This document shows, one piece after another, positions 9,194 through 18,470 of a stretch of 64,000 bases of DNA; within the stretch, counting starts at the first letter, position 1, and each line of letters opens with the position of its first letter. The stretch lies in assembly GCF_017220215.1 (NCBI RefSeq), contig NZ_CP071131.1, forward strand, positions 310,001 through 374,000, written 5' to 3'. The notes beneath the pieces are model-generated. The model ran no database searches and was not told the DNA's origin. It saw only the letters and a list, made by a program, of their open reading frames with translations. Made by a program: the position numbers and the translations under genes. Source of the stretch: Caballeronia sp. M1242. Lineage in GTDB: Bacteria > Pseudomonadota > Gammaproteobacteria > Burkholderiales > Burkholderiaceae.

Positions 9194-11101
9194 TTAAGCC
9201 GCGAGCACCTCGTCAACCGCTTCGACAGCCGCCGCATGCTCGCGAATCAGCCGATACACCGTCTCCCCCGGCACCGTCTCCGATTCAAGCAGTTGCTCCG
9301 CGATCGCGCGAAGCACCGGTTCATTCGCCTTGAGCAGCGCGAAGCACGCATCGTTCAGGTCGGAGAGAAGCTCGTTCGCGTGTCCGATCGCCGTCTTCAA
9401 CTGCAGCCCCGCGACTTGTTGCGGCAAGGCGGCGAGGCTGAAGAGATTGCCGTCGTTGTTGAAGCCGAACTTCGAGACCATATCCAGCCCGATGCGCGAT
9501 GCTTCCTGCAAGTCCTGCGCCGCGCCGCTCGATGCCTCGTTGAACATCAACAGTTCCGCGTTGCGTCCGCCGAGCAGCACCTGAATCTCGTTACGCATCT
9601 CGGTTTCGCGATACAGATGCTTGTCCTGCGCCTTCGTGATGAGCGCGACACCCAGCGCGCCGCCGCGCGGCAGAATGGTGACTTCTTCGAGCACGCCCGT
9701 GTTCAGCAGCGCCGCAACGAGTCCATGCCCGGCCTCGTGAATGGCGATGCGCGTGCGTTCGTCGTCGGACAGCGCGCGCTCCGCGCCGTTGATGTCGCCG
9801 ATGCGCGCGATCTTGATCGCCTCGACGAAATGATCGGCCGCGACTTCCGTCTCGCCGGCTTTGCGCGCCACAAGACCCGCCTGATTCACGATCATCGCGA
9901 GCGTGGCCGGCGACAAGCCCGTGGTGAGACGCGCGAGTTGCGTGAAATCGATGTCGCCTGCCTTCGTCTTCAGGTTCGCCGCGTAGAAACGCAGGATCTT
10001 CTCGCGGTCGTCGATATCGGGCAAACGCACTTGAATGGTCCGATCGAAACGGCCCGGGCGGCGCAGCGCCTCGTCGAGATTGTCCGGGTGATTCGTCGCT
10101 GCAACGATGATGACGCCTTCATTCGATGCGAAGCCATCCATCTCGGCAAGCAGCTGGTTGATGATGCGGTTGCTCTCGGCTTCGACCGGACCGCCGCCCG
10201 TATCCGTGCGCTTGCCGAGGCCGTCCGCTTCGTCGATGAAGATGACCGTCGGCGCGTTCTTGCGCGCGAGTTCGAACAGGTGCTTCACCTTCTGAATGCC
10301 GACGCCATAGTATTTCGCGCTGAAATAGCTACCCGTGATCGCGATGAAATTCGCGCCGCATTCGCCCGCGAGCGCCTGCGCGAGACGCGTCTTGCCGACG
10401 CCCGGCCCGCCCGTCATGAGAATGCCGCACGGCGCGCGCACGCCCATGCCGGTGAACTGCGCGGGCTCGGTCAGCCATGCGCGCACGTCCGCGAGCGCGG
10501 CTTTCGCTTCGCCTGCGCCGATTACGTCGTCGAAGCGCATGGTCGGCGATTTCGCGAGCAATTGCGCGCCGCCGCGCATCTCGCGGCGCATGAACCACAA
10601 TAAGCCGGCGACCATCGCGACAGGCAACAGTATGCTCAGAATATCGCGCAGACGATTGAATTCGTCGTCCCATCGCGCCATGCCCGTATGCACGTTTGCA
10701 TCCGGCAGCCAGACCAATTGATAGGGCGCGGTTTCGCCGGTCTTCATATCGCCGATCAAGAGCGCATTCGAGAACGCGCCGTCATGGTCGGCGACGTAGT
10801 ACTTCTCCCCGCGCTGCGTCGATACGAGGATCGCGTCGCGGCTCACGCCGATGGCGGTCACATCGCGCGCGCGCATATCGGCCATGAGTTGCGACACGTC
10901 TTTCTCGCGATGCGTCCACGGCTTCGCGTCAGCGCGCATTGCGCTTGCGACGCCCGCGAGCGCGAGCGGTTCGTGATGCGCGGCATCGACGTGTTGACGC
11001 CACGCGATGGCGCCCGCAGTGGCGATCAGCGCGGCGACCGCGACGCCGTAAGCGACGAAGCGGCCAAAGCGTGAGCGAAGGAGGTTCCTTACCGGTTTCA
11101 T
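9194..11101 (-). CDS. FtsH-like AAA ATPase / M41 zinc metalloprotease
   Basis: A 635-residue membrane-anchored AAA protease related to FtsH. Membrane segments lie at about 14-34 and 154-171 with a small periplasmic domain between. The AAA module has Walker A GGPGVGKT (231-238), Walker B IFIDEADG (287-294), the second region of homology RRPGRFDR (347-354) and a pore-loop region KYYGVG. The M41 protease part has HEAGH (455-459) and a likely third zinc ligand in SSGAAQDL (Asp530). Its divergence from canonical FtsH (for example the pore motif and the acidic-site context) suggests a second, specialised paralogue. FtsH degrades membrane and short-lived regulatory proteins; the targets here are unknown. 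It is monocistronic. Confidence 0.85.
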   Translation of the reverse strand: MKPVRNLLRSRFGRFVAYGVAVAALIATAGAIAWRQHVDAAHHEPLALAGVASAMRADAKPWTHREKDVSQLMADMRARDVTAIGVSRDAILVSTQRGEKYYVADHDGAFSNALLIGDMKTGETAPYQLVWLPDANVHTGMARWDDEFNRLRDILSILLPVAMVAGLLWFMRREMRGGAQLLAKSPTMRFDDVIGAGEAKAALADVRAWLTEPAQFTGMGVRAPCGILMTGGPGVGKTRLAQALAGECGANFIAITGSYFSAKYYGVGIQKVKHLFELARKNAPTVIFIDEADGLGKRTDTGGGPVEAESNRIINQLLAEMDGFASNEGVIIVAATNHPDNLDEALRRPGRFDRTIQVRLPDIDDREKILRFYAANLKTKAGDIDFTQLARLTTGLSPATLAMIVNQAGLVARKAGETEVAADHFVEAIKIARIGDINGAERALSDDERTRIAIHEAGHGLVAALLNTGVLEEVTILPRGGALGVALITKAQDKHLYRETEMRNEIQVLLGGRNAELLMFNEASSGAAQDLQEASRIGLDMVSKFGFNNDGNLFSLAALPQQVAGLQLKTAIGHANELLSDLNDACFALLKANEPVLRAIAEQLLESETVPGETVYRLIREHAAAVEAVDEVLAA

Positions 11102-11733
11102 CTGGCAAATCCTGGAACGCGTCGAGATGGCGACCGTTCTTTGTGTGGGGCGAAAGCACCCGGTCTGTAAAGGCGAGCTTCGGTGGCGTGATGTCCGCCG
11201 TACACGGCGCGACGATTGACCTACGACCGCAGAAGAGAGGCGCGCGTGGCACTAGTTCTTTTTACGGCGGGCGGCGGGCCTTCTTGATGTCTAAACACGA
11301 GACCGGTAATTTGTTCCCGATCCTTCACGCTCACAGAGGGCCGTCGCACGGAGTGCAGGGTATCACAGCGTGCGCAAACGCTCTCGTGCGGTAATTAATG
11401 CTGAAATGGGGCTTGATTGTTTGCGGGCGGTTTTCGCGACGTGCAAACGGTCGTCGTTGCGGTGGACGTTGCGGGCGAATGATCGGTCTCGTGATCGAGT
11501 GCGTCTCGGCGAGCCCGCACCAAGTGAACGATGAACGACGATCAAACGTGGAGCGAGCGGATGAATAGACGAAACACCGCGCTTCTCCAGCCCGCTATGC
11601 ACGAGCCTAAGCGTCTCACGACCCTTCGATGGTGTTCGTTCGAGCCTGGATGCTTCGTACTTCTTATAAACAGCGGCGCGGTGTTGAACTCACGCTACGT
11701 CTTTTCGCGTAGCGTGTTGCACGTGAGCCAAAC
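11102..11733. other. 632-base intergenic region
   Basis: No gene I can support. It must hold the promoter of the FtsH-like gene (minus strand, near 11102-11250) and the 3' end signals of the GntP permease gene. Short open frames here show no family resemblance. The only clear structure is the hairpin at 11691-11716. Confidence 0.5.
11691..11716 (-). terminator. hairpin downstream of the GntP permease gene
   Basis: CACGCTACG and CGTAGCGTG form a perfect 9-bp stem around an 8-base loop, 17 bases beyond the permease stop codon. There is no clear U-run, so it is a weak intrinsic terminator or an mRNA 3'-protecting hairpin. Confidence 0.45.
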
Positions 11734-13119
11734 TCAGTGACTACCGATGACCGCATTGAATACAAGCGCCATGATCAGACCGACCACCGCCACGATGGAC
11801 TGAACCACCGAGATCGTTTTGGTCGCTTCGCCCATCGTCATGCCGAACGATTCCTTGACCATCCAGAAACCGGCGTGGTTCGCATAGTTGAAGAACAGCG
11901 AACCGCAGCCAATCGACAAGGCCAGCAACGGCAAGTTGAGACTCGGATCGGCTCCTGCAAGCGGGGCCAGCAAACCCGCTGCGCCGACGATACCCACCGT
12001 CGCCGACCCGGTCGAGACTGAAAGCGCCATGGCGATCAGCCAGCCCAGAATCAGCGGGGGAAAGGCGAAGTGCTGCGTCAGATGCACGATAGCCTCGCCC
12101 ACCTTTGCGCTCGTCAGCATCTCCTGGAATGCGCCGCCTCCCGCGATAATCATGATGATGGACGCAATCGGCTTGAGACTCGCGCCGAGCGCGTGGCGCA
12201 GCTTCTCGGCATCGCCTCCTCGCGCGAGGACCAACGTCGTCACGGCGAACAGGACGCCTAGCAACATCGCGATCAGCGGATTGCCGAGGAAGCTCGCCAC
12301 ATGCAGCGTCGGCGAACCCTTCGGCAAGACCATTTCAGCGACAGCATGAACCAGCATCAAGATGGCAGGCAACAAGGCCGCCAGCACGCCGAGACCGACG
12401 GAAGGCCGCCGGTCGGCGCCGCCCTCCTCGACGACAGTGAATTGATCCAGCAAGCTCTGATCAGGCCTCGTGCTCATGCGCGGCGAAATGAACGCGCCAT
12501 AGAGCGGTCCTCCCAACACCATCGCTGGAATCGCCGCCAGAAAGCCGTACACCATAGTAGGGCCGACCGAAGTCTTGAGCGTGGCGATAGCGGTCAATGG
12601 CCCCGGATGGGGCGGGACCATGCCGTGCATGGCGGCCAGCGCCGAAATCACCGGCACACCGACGTACACATAAGCCGAGCCCTTGAATCGGGCGTGACTT
12701 TCCAGCTTGCGCGCAACGCTGAAGATCAGCGGCAGCATGACGACCAGCCCCACTTCGAAGAACATCGGAATGCCCACGACGAACGCCACGAGCGTCATCG
12801 CCCACGGAATCATCCGGTCAGAGGCGCGCCTTAGCATGGCTTCGGCGATCTGCTCAGTGATACCCGCATCGGCGAGGATCTTGCCGAGCATCGCGCCCAG
12901 CGCGATGACGACGCCCACCGCGCCCAATGTCTTTCCTGCGCCGTTCGTCAGATGCTTGACGATGCTTCCCGGCTCCATGCCGGTGGCGAAGCCCACGCCA
13001 ATGGATACGACGAGCAACGCGAGAAGCGGATGCATCTTGATGCGCGACACGATGAGCGCGACCAACACGAGCACGCTGAAAAGCGCAGTAAGCAATAAAT
13101 CGATGTCTAGAGGAGTCAT
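11734..13119 (-). CDS. GntP-family sugar-acid:H+ symporter
   Basis: A 461-residue inner-membrane permease with about 12-14 hydrophobic segments. It has the GntP-family length and signature stretches such as HPLLALLVVSIGVGFATGM and KTLGAVGVVIALGAMLGKIL. GntP/GntT proteins import gluconate and related sugar acids with protons. It is the last gene of a minus-strand group (GntR/UTRA regulator, MFS transporter, amidohydrolase, permease). The substrate may therefore be a lactone or acid processed by the amidohydrolase rather than gluconate itself. Confidence 0.85.
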   Translation of the reverse strand: MTPLDIDLLLTALFSVLVLVALIVSRIKMHPLLALLVVSIGVGFATGMEPGSIVKHLTNGAGKTLGAVGVVIALGAMLGKILADAGITEQIAEAMLRRASDRMIPWAMTLVAFVVGIPMFFEVGLVVMLPLIFSVARKLESHARFKGSAYVYVGVPVISALAAMHGMVPPHPGPLTAIATLKTSVGPTMVYGFLAAIPAMVLGGPLYGAFISPRMSTRPDQSLLDQFTVVEEGGADRRPSVGLGVLAALLPAILMLVHAVAEMVLPKGSPTLHVASFLGNPLIAMLLGVLFAVTTLVLARGGDAEKLRHALGASLKPIASIIMIIAGGGAFQEMLTSAKVGEAIVHLTQHFAFPPLILGWLIAMALSVSTGSATVGIVGAAGLLAPLAGADPSLNLPLLALSIGCGSLFFNYANHAGFWMVKESFGMTMGEATKTISVVQSIVAVVGLIMALVFNAVIGSH

Positions 13120-13189
13120 TTAATCTATCTTCGGTTCGAAGTGTGTTGCCAGAGGAGCGGCGCGGCTTTGTCGGGAACGTCAGGCGCGA

Positions 13190-14077
13190 TTACTGATTCG
13201 CGGCCTCGTCGTCGAACATGTAGAGGCTCGCCGGCGTATGCGTCAGGACGACGTTGCGTTCCTCCGGGTCCGGGATCAGCGCGTGCAATAGGTCCAGCGA
13301 CCTCGACATTTGCTCGGACTTCTCGAACTGCGTATGAGGCCAGTCGCTACCCCACACCAGGCGATGCAGGCCGAAGGCATCTCTCAAGAGATCGAATGCC
13401 TCGCGTGCCTCGCGCTCGACGACGTCATGGTCCGGCCAATTGCGGTATTCCCCGGATACCTTGACCCACACGCGCTCTGATCGCGCGAAATCGAGCAGAC
13501 GGCGAAAGCCTGCATCGCTCGCGCCGAGAGCCGGATCGGGCCTGCCGAAATGATCGACGACGACGTTGACGCCCGCTTCGAGAAGCGGCGCGACGATGCC
13601 TTCGAGCCTTGCTGCTTCCGCGTGCACTTCGACATGCCACGCCAGTTCCCGCACATGAGCCAACGTGCGCCCGCTGACCCAGTGGTCCAGCGAATTGTCG
13701 GCGTGCCCGATCAAATTCAGCCGGATGCCCACGATGCCCGCTTCGGCCATATCGGTCAGCGTGGGCAAATCGCAATCGCGCGCGATCACGGCGACGCCAC
13801 GCAGCCTGTCGCGCGCGCTATTCAATGCGTCGATAAGATAGCCGCAATCGGTGCCGAGAAAGCTGGGCTGCACGAGCACACCGCGCGCTATCCCATGCGC
13901 GTCGAGTTGAGCGAGGTAAGCATGCAACGGCGCGTCGTAATCGGGCGCATAGCGGCGATGCTCGGCGAGCGGAAGACCGCGCCTGAAGACATGAGCATGC
14001 GTGTCCACTGGTGCGATCCCGGATCGACGATGCGCATCCTTTCGACGGCTCACGTCTGTCTCCGACTCGGGGAGCAT
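13190..14077 (-). CDS. amidohydrolase-superfamily lactonase-like protein (LigI-like)
   Basis: A 295-residue TIM-barrel metal hydrolase of the Amidohydro_2 group. The N-terminal metal motif DTHAHVF, later HVEVHAEA and VVVDHFGRPDP, and the C-terminal LVWGSDWPHTQF are typical of 2-pyrone-4,6-dicarboxylate lactonase (LigI) and related sugar-lactone or fucono-lactone hydrolases. It sits between an MFS transporter and a GntP permease and probably opens a lactone brought in by one of them. GAGGAAAG lies upstream of the chosen ATG. Which lactone is used cannot be decided from sequence. Confidence 0.78.
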   Translation of the reverse strand: MLPESETDVSRRKDAHRRSGIAPVDTHAHVFRRGLPLAEHRRYAPDYDAPLHAYLAQLDAHGIARGVLVQPSFLGTDCGYLIDALNSARDRLRGVAVIARDCDLPTLTDMAEAGIVGIRLNLIGHADNSLDHWVSGRTLAHVRELAWHVEVHAEAARLEGIVAPLLEAGVNVVVDHFGRPDPALGASDAGFRRLLDFARSERVWVKVSGEYRNWPDHDVVEREAREAFDLLRDAFGLHRLVWGSDWPHTQFEKSEQMSRSLDLLHALIPDPEERNVVLTHTPASLYMFDDEAANQ

Positions 14078-14127
14078 GGGTCTTTCCTCATCAATGGTTT
14101 CGACGCCGCGCGTAAATGGCCGGCCAT

Positions 14128-15402
14128 TCAGTGCCTTGGAGCGTGAGCGAGCGGACGCGAGTCATCCGCGCTGGGCGCGACTTCGCCCAGCACGCGGCCG
14201 CGCGTCTCAGGCAGCATCAGCACAGACAGCACGACGATGGCGTAGGCGAGGCCCGCATCGATGCCGATCGCCGTGCCGAGCGACATATTCGCCGACATAT
14301 GCCCGACGAGCACAGGGAATCCCGCGGACACGACGCGACCGAAGTTGTAGCAGAACCCGACGCCCGTGCCGCGCACGCCGCGCGGATACAGCTCGTTGAA
14401 CAGCGCACCCATGCTCGCGGGAATGCCCGCCGCGAAGAAACCGAGCGGAAAGCCGAAGAACAACATCGCGGTATTGCCGAGCGGAAGGGACACATAGGCG
14501 ACGACCGTTATCACGCAGCAGATCGCGAACGTGAGAATGGTTCTTCGACGACCGATGCGATCCAGCAATTGCGCGCTGACGAGGCATCCGCAAAAGAACG
14601 CGACGATCACCACGGCGAGATAGCCGCCAGTACCGAGCACGGACAGATGACGCTCGCTCTTCAGGAACGTCGGCAACCACGTCATCAGAGCGTAATAACC
14701 GCCGTGCGCGCCGACGCCTAGCAACGCGCCGATCAACGTCATGCGAAGCATGCCCGCTGAGAAGATGCCGGTGTCACGCGTCGCTTGCGACGATGATGAC
14801 GATCGCGCCGGCGCTTGCGGCTCCTGCACGCCGCGCCGGACGTACAGAATTAAAAGCGCAGGAACGATGCCGATTGCGAACATCACGCGCCATGCCGTGG
14901 CCGCGGGCACGAGCGAGAACATCAGCGCATACAGCAGCACGGCTGCGCCCCAGCCGACGGACCATGCGCTCTGCACGCTGCCCATCGCCTTGCCGCGATG
15001 CTCGTTGCGGATCGTCTCGGCCATGAGCACGGCGCCTGCCGCCCACTCGCCACCGAAGCCGAAACCCTGCAACGTCTTCAGCACGAGAAACTGCGGATAG
15101 TTCTGCGCGAACGCGCACAGGAAGGTGAAAACGGAGAAGAACGCGACAGTCCATTGCAGTGTTCTGACGCGTCCGAACCGGTCGGACAGCATGCCCGCGA
15201 TCCATCCGCCCAGCGCCGACGCAACGAGCGTGACGCCGCTCACCAGTCCCGCTTGCGTGCGGCTGATCGACCACTCGGCGATGATCGCGGGAATGACGAG
15301 GCTGAACATCTGCACGTCGAGCGAATCGAGCGCCCATCCGCCGAAGCACGCCCAGAACGTCCTGCGTTCATTGCCTGAAATTTCTTTGAACCAGTTGAAC
15401 AT
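14128..15402 (-). CDS. MFS transporter (carboxylate/aromatic acid:H+ symporter type)
   Basis: A 424-residue major facilitator with 12 predicted membrane helices. It starts with the family-typical MFNWFKEISGNERRTFWACF and WALDSLDVQMFSLVIPAI, and carries the loop 2-3 motif GMLSDRFGRVRT. This pattern is common in transporters for aromatic acids and sialate-like carboxylates. It lies 51 bases from the amidohydrolase gene and 56 bases downstream of the GntR regulator on the same strand, so it is part of the same operon. Having both MFS and GntP importers suggests two related substrates or two steps of uptake. Confidence 0.85.
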   Translation of the reverse strand: MFNWFKEISGNERRTFWACFGGWALDSLDVQMFSLVIPAIIAEWSISRTQAGLVSGVTLVASALGGWIAGMLSDRFGRVRTLQWTVAFFSVFTFLCAFAQNYPQFLVLKTLQGFGFGGEWAAGAVLMAETIRNEHRGKAMGSVQSAWSVGWGAAVLLYALMFSLVPAATAWRVMFAIGIVPALLILYVRRGVQEPQAPARSSSSSQATRDTGIFSAGMLRMTLIGALLGVGAHGGYYALMTWLPTFLKSERHLSVLGTGGYLAVVIVAFFCGCLVSAQLLDRIGRRRTILTFAICCVITVVAYVSLPLGNTAMLFFGFPLGFFAAGIPASMGALFNELYPRGVRGTGVGFCYNFGRVVSAGFPVLVGHMSANMSLGTAIGIDAGLAYAIVVLSVLMLPETRGRVLGEVAPSADDSRPLAHAPRH

Positions 15403-15458
15403 GCCGTCTCCGTCGCCGGTTGTAATCAGAACAACGTGCTTGCGTTAGCGCGCGATCA

Positions 15459-16181
15459 CTAGCGGATCTCGGCTTGATAGATGAACTCGCTGGCGGGACC
15501 ACGCGAACGGCGCCATTCCAGCGGCTGCCGGTCGTAGCCGAATGCAAGACGTTCGATGACGACGGCCGGCGCGCCCGGTTCGATGTTCAGGAGTCTCGCG
15601 TGCCGTGAGCCGATGGCTTCGACCGTCAGCGTTTCCGTGGCCGACGCCACGATCTGGTTGCACTGCGTCTCGTACACCGGGTACAGAAGATCACCGATTT
15701 CCTGCAAGTCCATCTTCGCGAACGCGGCAAAGCGCGCGTAGGGCAACCATATTTCTTCGGCAAGCATCGGCACGCCGTCGATCAACCGCAGACGGGACAT
15801 CTGAATCACGCGGGCCGTCCGTGATATTTGCAATGTCGCGGCGACGGCGGACGGCGCATCGACGACCTCCCGGCGCAAGATCCGGCTCTCCGGGATGCGG
15901 CGTTCGCCTTGTCGCGTCTGAAAGCGGAAGAAGCGAAACAGGGAACCGTCGAAGTTCGCGCGGCGCACGAACGTCCCTCTGCCCTGGAATCGTTCGAGAA
16001 GACCTTCAGCCACGAGCAGATCGACGGCCTTTCTGACCGTACCGACGGCAAGGCCATAGCTTTGCGAAAGCGCCTGCTCGGTGGGAATCGCTTCGCCCGG
16101 TCGCCACTGACGAGCCGCAATCAGGGCTACCATTTCGTCGCGCAAGCGCTGATAACGCGGCAACCGGTCATCGGCTTCCAT
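15459..16181 (-). CDS. GntR family transcriptional regulator with UTRA domain
   Basis: A 240-residue HutC-subfamily GntR regulator. The N-terminal winged helix (RQWRPGEAIPTEQALSQSYG, AVGTVRKAVDLLVAEGLLER, GRGTFVRR) spans about 15-78, followed by a UTRA ligand-binding domain. It is the first gene of the minus-strand operon with the MFS transporter, amidohydrolase and GntP permease, and likely represses that operon, itself included, until the substrate binds. A palindromic AT-rich site lies 20 bases upstream of its start. Confidence 0.88.
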   Translation of the reverse strand: MEADDRLPRYQRLRDEMVALIAARQWRPGEAIPTEQALSQSYGLAVGTVRKAVDLLVAEGLLERFQGRGTFVRRANFDGSLFRFFRFQTRQGERRIPESRILRREVVDAPSAVAATLQISRTARVIQMSRLRLIDGVPMLAEEIWLPYARFAAFAKMDLQEIGDLLYPVYETQCNQIVASATETLTVEAIGSRHARLLNIEPGAPAVVIERLAFGYDRQPLEWRRSRGPASEFIYQAEIR

Positions 16182-16646
16182 GATCTTTCTCCGTCGAATT
16201 CATATATATGATTGCATGTTTCCGAGTTTCGACGGATGGGGGATAACCCTGCTTAAGATCGTGGGAGCAGCGTGCGAACGTTGTTGCCTGGCGCCGAAGG
16301 GACAGAATGGAGTGGCGAACGACTAACGTTGGTTCACACGATGAAGGATGATGGCCGCGCCGCATATCCGGCTGCGATCCGGACTGCCTTGATGATGCCG
16401 GGCGCGTGGACACTGAGCCTGGCGTTGAGGTCTTCGAGCGCCGAAGCCGTATCGGACGCAATGCAAGCGATTGCACTTCAACGAAGGCCTGACGTTTCGT
16501 CACGCAGACGCTTCGCTAAGCATGGCATGCTTGAACGCGCTCATGCCGCGCAGCCATGCCAGCGGCATCGACCATGTTGGCGGACATGGGCCGTCATGAC
16601 GCAAGCTTCCTAGAGACCGCGCGGACTGCGGCCCGACGTCACCGCT
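16182..16646. other. 465-base intergenic region
   Basis: Holds the GntR-operon promoter and operator at its left end. The rest contains short open frames with no recognisable family. I see nothing else, although decayed coding sequence cannot be excluded. Confidence 0.4.
16201..16210. promoter_or_regulatory. AT-rich palindrome upstream of GntR gene, candidate operator
   Basis: CATATATATG is a perfect 10-bp palindrome within the near-palindrome AATTCATATATATGATT, about 20 bases before the GntR start. UTRA-type regulators bind AT-rich inverted repeats at their own promoters, so this is a reasonable autoregulatory site. The assignment is inferred. Confidence 0.4.
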
Positions 16647-17303
16647 CTATCGCAACGCCTCAGAGGGGAGCCCGAGCTTCGCCGCGAGTTCATCCGGCGA
16701 GCGCACGATGTCCGCTTCGGAGGGAAAGAGCGCAGCGGCTTCATCATCGGCGGGCCAGCCGATCACGCGCATGTGCGCGGCGATCGCACCGAGCGCGCCG
16801 GTCGGGCTGTCCTCGACCGCGACGACCTCTTCCGGCGCGAGCCGCAAAAGCCACGCTGCGCGTTCGTAGGGCTCCGGGCTCGGCTTGCCCTGACGCACGT
16901 CGTTGACGCTGACCGTGATGAGCGAAGGATCTTCGATCCCGAGCGCGCGCAGGTTCGCTTCGAGCAACATGCGCGATGCGTTCGATACGATCGCCTGCGT
17001 GATGCCGGCCGCCTTCGCCGCGCGATACACCTCGAGCGCGCCGGGACGCGGCGTGAGCTTCGGTGCGCCGTTCAGATACGCCCGCGCCCGAAACGCCGAC
17101 CACTCGCCGAAATCGACCGTCAGCCCGAATCGTTCGCGAACGAGCGCATGCACTTCGCGCCCGGTCTTGCCGAAGACGAGCGGATGCATCTCATGGCCCG
17201 CCTGCACGCCGTGATGCGCGAGCGCCTCGACGAGCGTCGCCAGATGCAGCGACTCGCTCTCGATGAGCGTGCCGTCCATGTCCCACAGAATTGCCTTGAT
17301 CAA
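16647..17303 (-). CDS. HAD-superfamily sugar-phosphate phosphatase-like hydrolase
   Basis: A 218-residue HAD subfamily IA hydrolase. Motif I is WDMDGTLIES (nucleophile and acid Asp near residues 8 and 10), motif II lies in ITQAIVSNASR, and motif III/IV in GKPSPEPYERAAW and VAVEDSPTGALGA. The frame opens with TTG at 17303, with AAGGA about 11 bases upstream. Its start lies directly behind a fragment of an FGGY carbohydrate kinase, as in polyol/sugar operons where kinase and phosphatase are adjacent. Expression is doubtful if the parent operon and its promoter are lost. Confidence 0.78.
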   Translation of the reverse strand: MIKAILWDMDGTLIESESLHLATLVEALAHHGVQAGHEMHPLVFGKTGREVHALVRERFGLTVDFGEWSAFRARAYLNGAPKLTPRPGALEVYRAAKAAGITQAIVSNASRMLLEANLRALGIEDPSLITVSVNDVRQGKPSPEPYERAAWLLRLAPEEVVAVEDSPTGALGAIAAHMRVIGWPADDEAAALFPSEADIVRSPDELAAKLGLPSEALR

Positions 17304-17309
17304 AGCCTG

Positions 17310-17613
17310 ATTGTCCTTGTCGTGCTTGCGCTGCGAACGCGTGTGCGTCGAGCGCGTGGAGATCGTCCTGGAACTGCTGCGCGTACGCGTACAGCCCCTC
17401 GAAAATGGGCGTCATGCGATCGTACCTGTCGCTTGCGCGCGGGTCGGGTTGCACTTCGCTCTCGGACTTGACGAAGGCGCTGACCGCATCCGCGAGACGC
17501 GCGACATGTCCGTGCGCGGTAGCCGCGAGGACAGCGCAGCCTATCACGCCGCACTCCACTTCGGCAGGAACGAGGATTCGCGTGCGAGTATTCCGCCCGT
17601 CCCCGCGCCTCTC
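17310..17613 (-). pseudogene. C-terminal remnant of an FGGY carbohydrate kinase
   Basis: The frame reads ILVPAEVECGVIGCAVLAAT followed by ATAHGHVARLADAV and PIFEGLYAYAQQFQDDLHAL. This is the ordinary end of ribulokinase/xylulokinase-like FGGY proteins. Only about 90 residues survive. The frame stops upstream at 17614-17616, exactly where the spherulin-4 gene ends, so the roughly 400 N-terminal residues and any upstream genes are gone. The frame also runs into the HAD gene without a clean stop of its own. It looks like the scar of a deletion or of insertion of the spherulin-4 gene into a sugar operon. Confidence 0.65.
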
Positions 17614-18411
17614 TCACTGCGCCACGGCGTTGGACACTTCATCGTTCCAGTATGCAGGAAGGCCCTTATAAGGGTTCGGCAAGGTCAGCGACGTCACATA
17701 TACGCCGCCTGCGCCATGCGTCCTCGCATACGCCAATACGCCCGGCATTTGCGCCGCGCTTGCGTTGTAGACGATGTGCACGAAGCGGCTTTTCGGATAC
17801 GCTGCTTGCCAGGCCATCGGCTGGAATTTCGCGTAATTCTTTGCGTTGCCTTCGAAGACCACGAACTGGTCCGCCGTCGGCAAGCTCGCGTAGATCTCGG
17901 GAATAGTGGTGCCCGGATTACCCGTGACCGAATAAGTAGACTTTAGTCCCTTGATGTAGTTATAGATAGACTGATAGAACTGAACATTCGAGGTCTGACT
18001 ATCTGAAGTCATCTCGTCGATGAAGAACCCATCGACGTTATAGAGGCTCACGTACATATTGATATCGGCCACGACCGCGGACAAAGACCGCTTCGCGTAA
18101 GACGTCGATACGTAGCCTATGACCTTCCCGCCCGCCGCGTGGAGTTTGGCGACGGCGGCGGCGTAATTGGCATCCGCGCTCGTGCCCGGTCCGCTATTCG
18201 GATTCAGAATCGCAGTGGTCGTTACTTTGCTCGCAGACGCAGCGAGACTGTTCCAGTCCGCTGATGTTTTGCTCGGGTAGAAATAGGATGGCACGACGAG
18301 GCTCAGGGACGTGCTCGACCCGCCCGTACTGCCTGCCGCGAGCGCCGTGCCGCTCACCATGACCGCTGCGAGAGCAGCCCCCCACTTCAAGAACGCCCGA
18401 TTGATTTGCAT
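17614..18411 (-). CDS. secreted spherulin-4 (GH135-like) family protein
   Basis: A 265-residue exported protein. The start at 18411 has GGAGG five bases upstream and gives a clear signal peptide (residues 1-26, ending GTALAAG); a longer frame to 18495 would spoil it. The body matches spherulation-specific family 4: LVVPSYFYP (38-46), KVIGYVSTSYAKRSL (96-110) and VDGFFIDEM (126-134), the last bearing the acidic pair expected in the TIM-barrel active site. Fungal Sph3 of this family is a GH135 hydrolase of a galactosamine-containing matrix polymer, and GH114/PelA domains are related. A role in matrix polysaccharide cleavage is therefore plausible but inferred. The gene is preceded by a c-di-GMP riboswitch and a sigma-28 promoter. 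Confidence 0.8.
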   Translation of the reverse strand: MQINRAFLKWGAALAAVMVSGTALAAGSTGGSSTSLSLVVPSYFYPSKTSADWNSLAASASKVTTTAILNPNSGPGTSADANYAAAVAKLHAAGGKVIGYVSTSYAKRSLSAVVADINMYVSLYNVDGFFIDEMTSDSQTSNVQFYQSIYNYIKGLKSTYSVTGNPGTTIPEIYASLPTADQFVVFEGNAKNYAKFQPMAWQAAYPKSRFVHIVYNASAAQMPGVLAYARTHGAGGVYVTSLTLPNPYKGLPAYWNDEVSNAVAQ

Positions 18412-18450
18412 TTCGCCTCCTGACACGGGCATTGCTGCCGCCGTCGATTG

Positions 18451-18470
18451 GCCCGCCTTTCGTGGCGGGC
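18451..18470 (-). promoter_or_regulatory. hairpin forming the likely riboswitch expression platform
   Basis: GCCCGCC-ACGAAA-GGCGGGC is a perfect 7-bp stem placed 40 bases before the spherulin-4 start. Its first three bases are also the end of the aptamer's closing GTTGCC strand, so the hairpin and the aptamer P1 helix compete. No U-run follows, so it is not a textbook terminator. It may act on transcription pausing, Rho access or translation. Confidence 0.5.

Noticed and set aside
16272..16613. 113-codon frame in the gap before the HAD gene
   Set aside because: No ribosome site, no family match, low-complexity composition.
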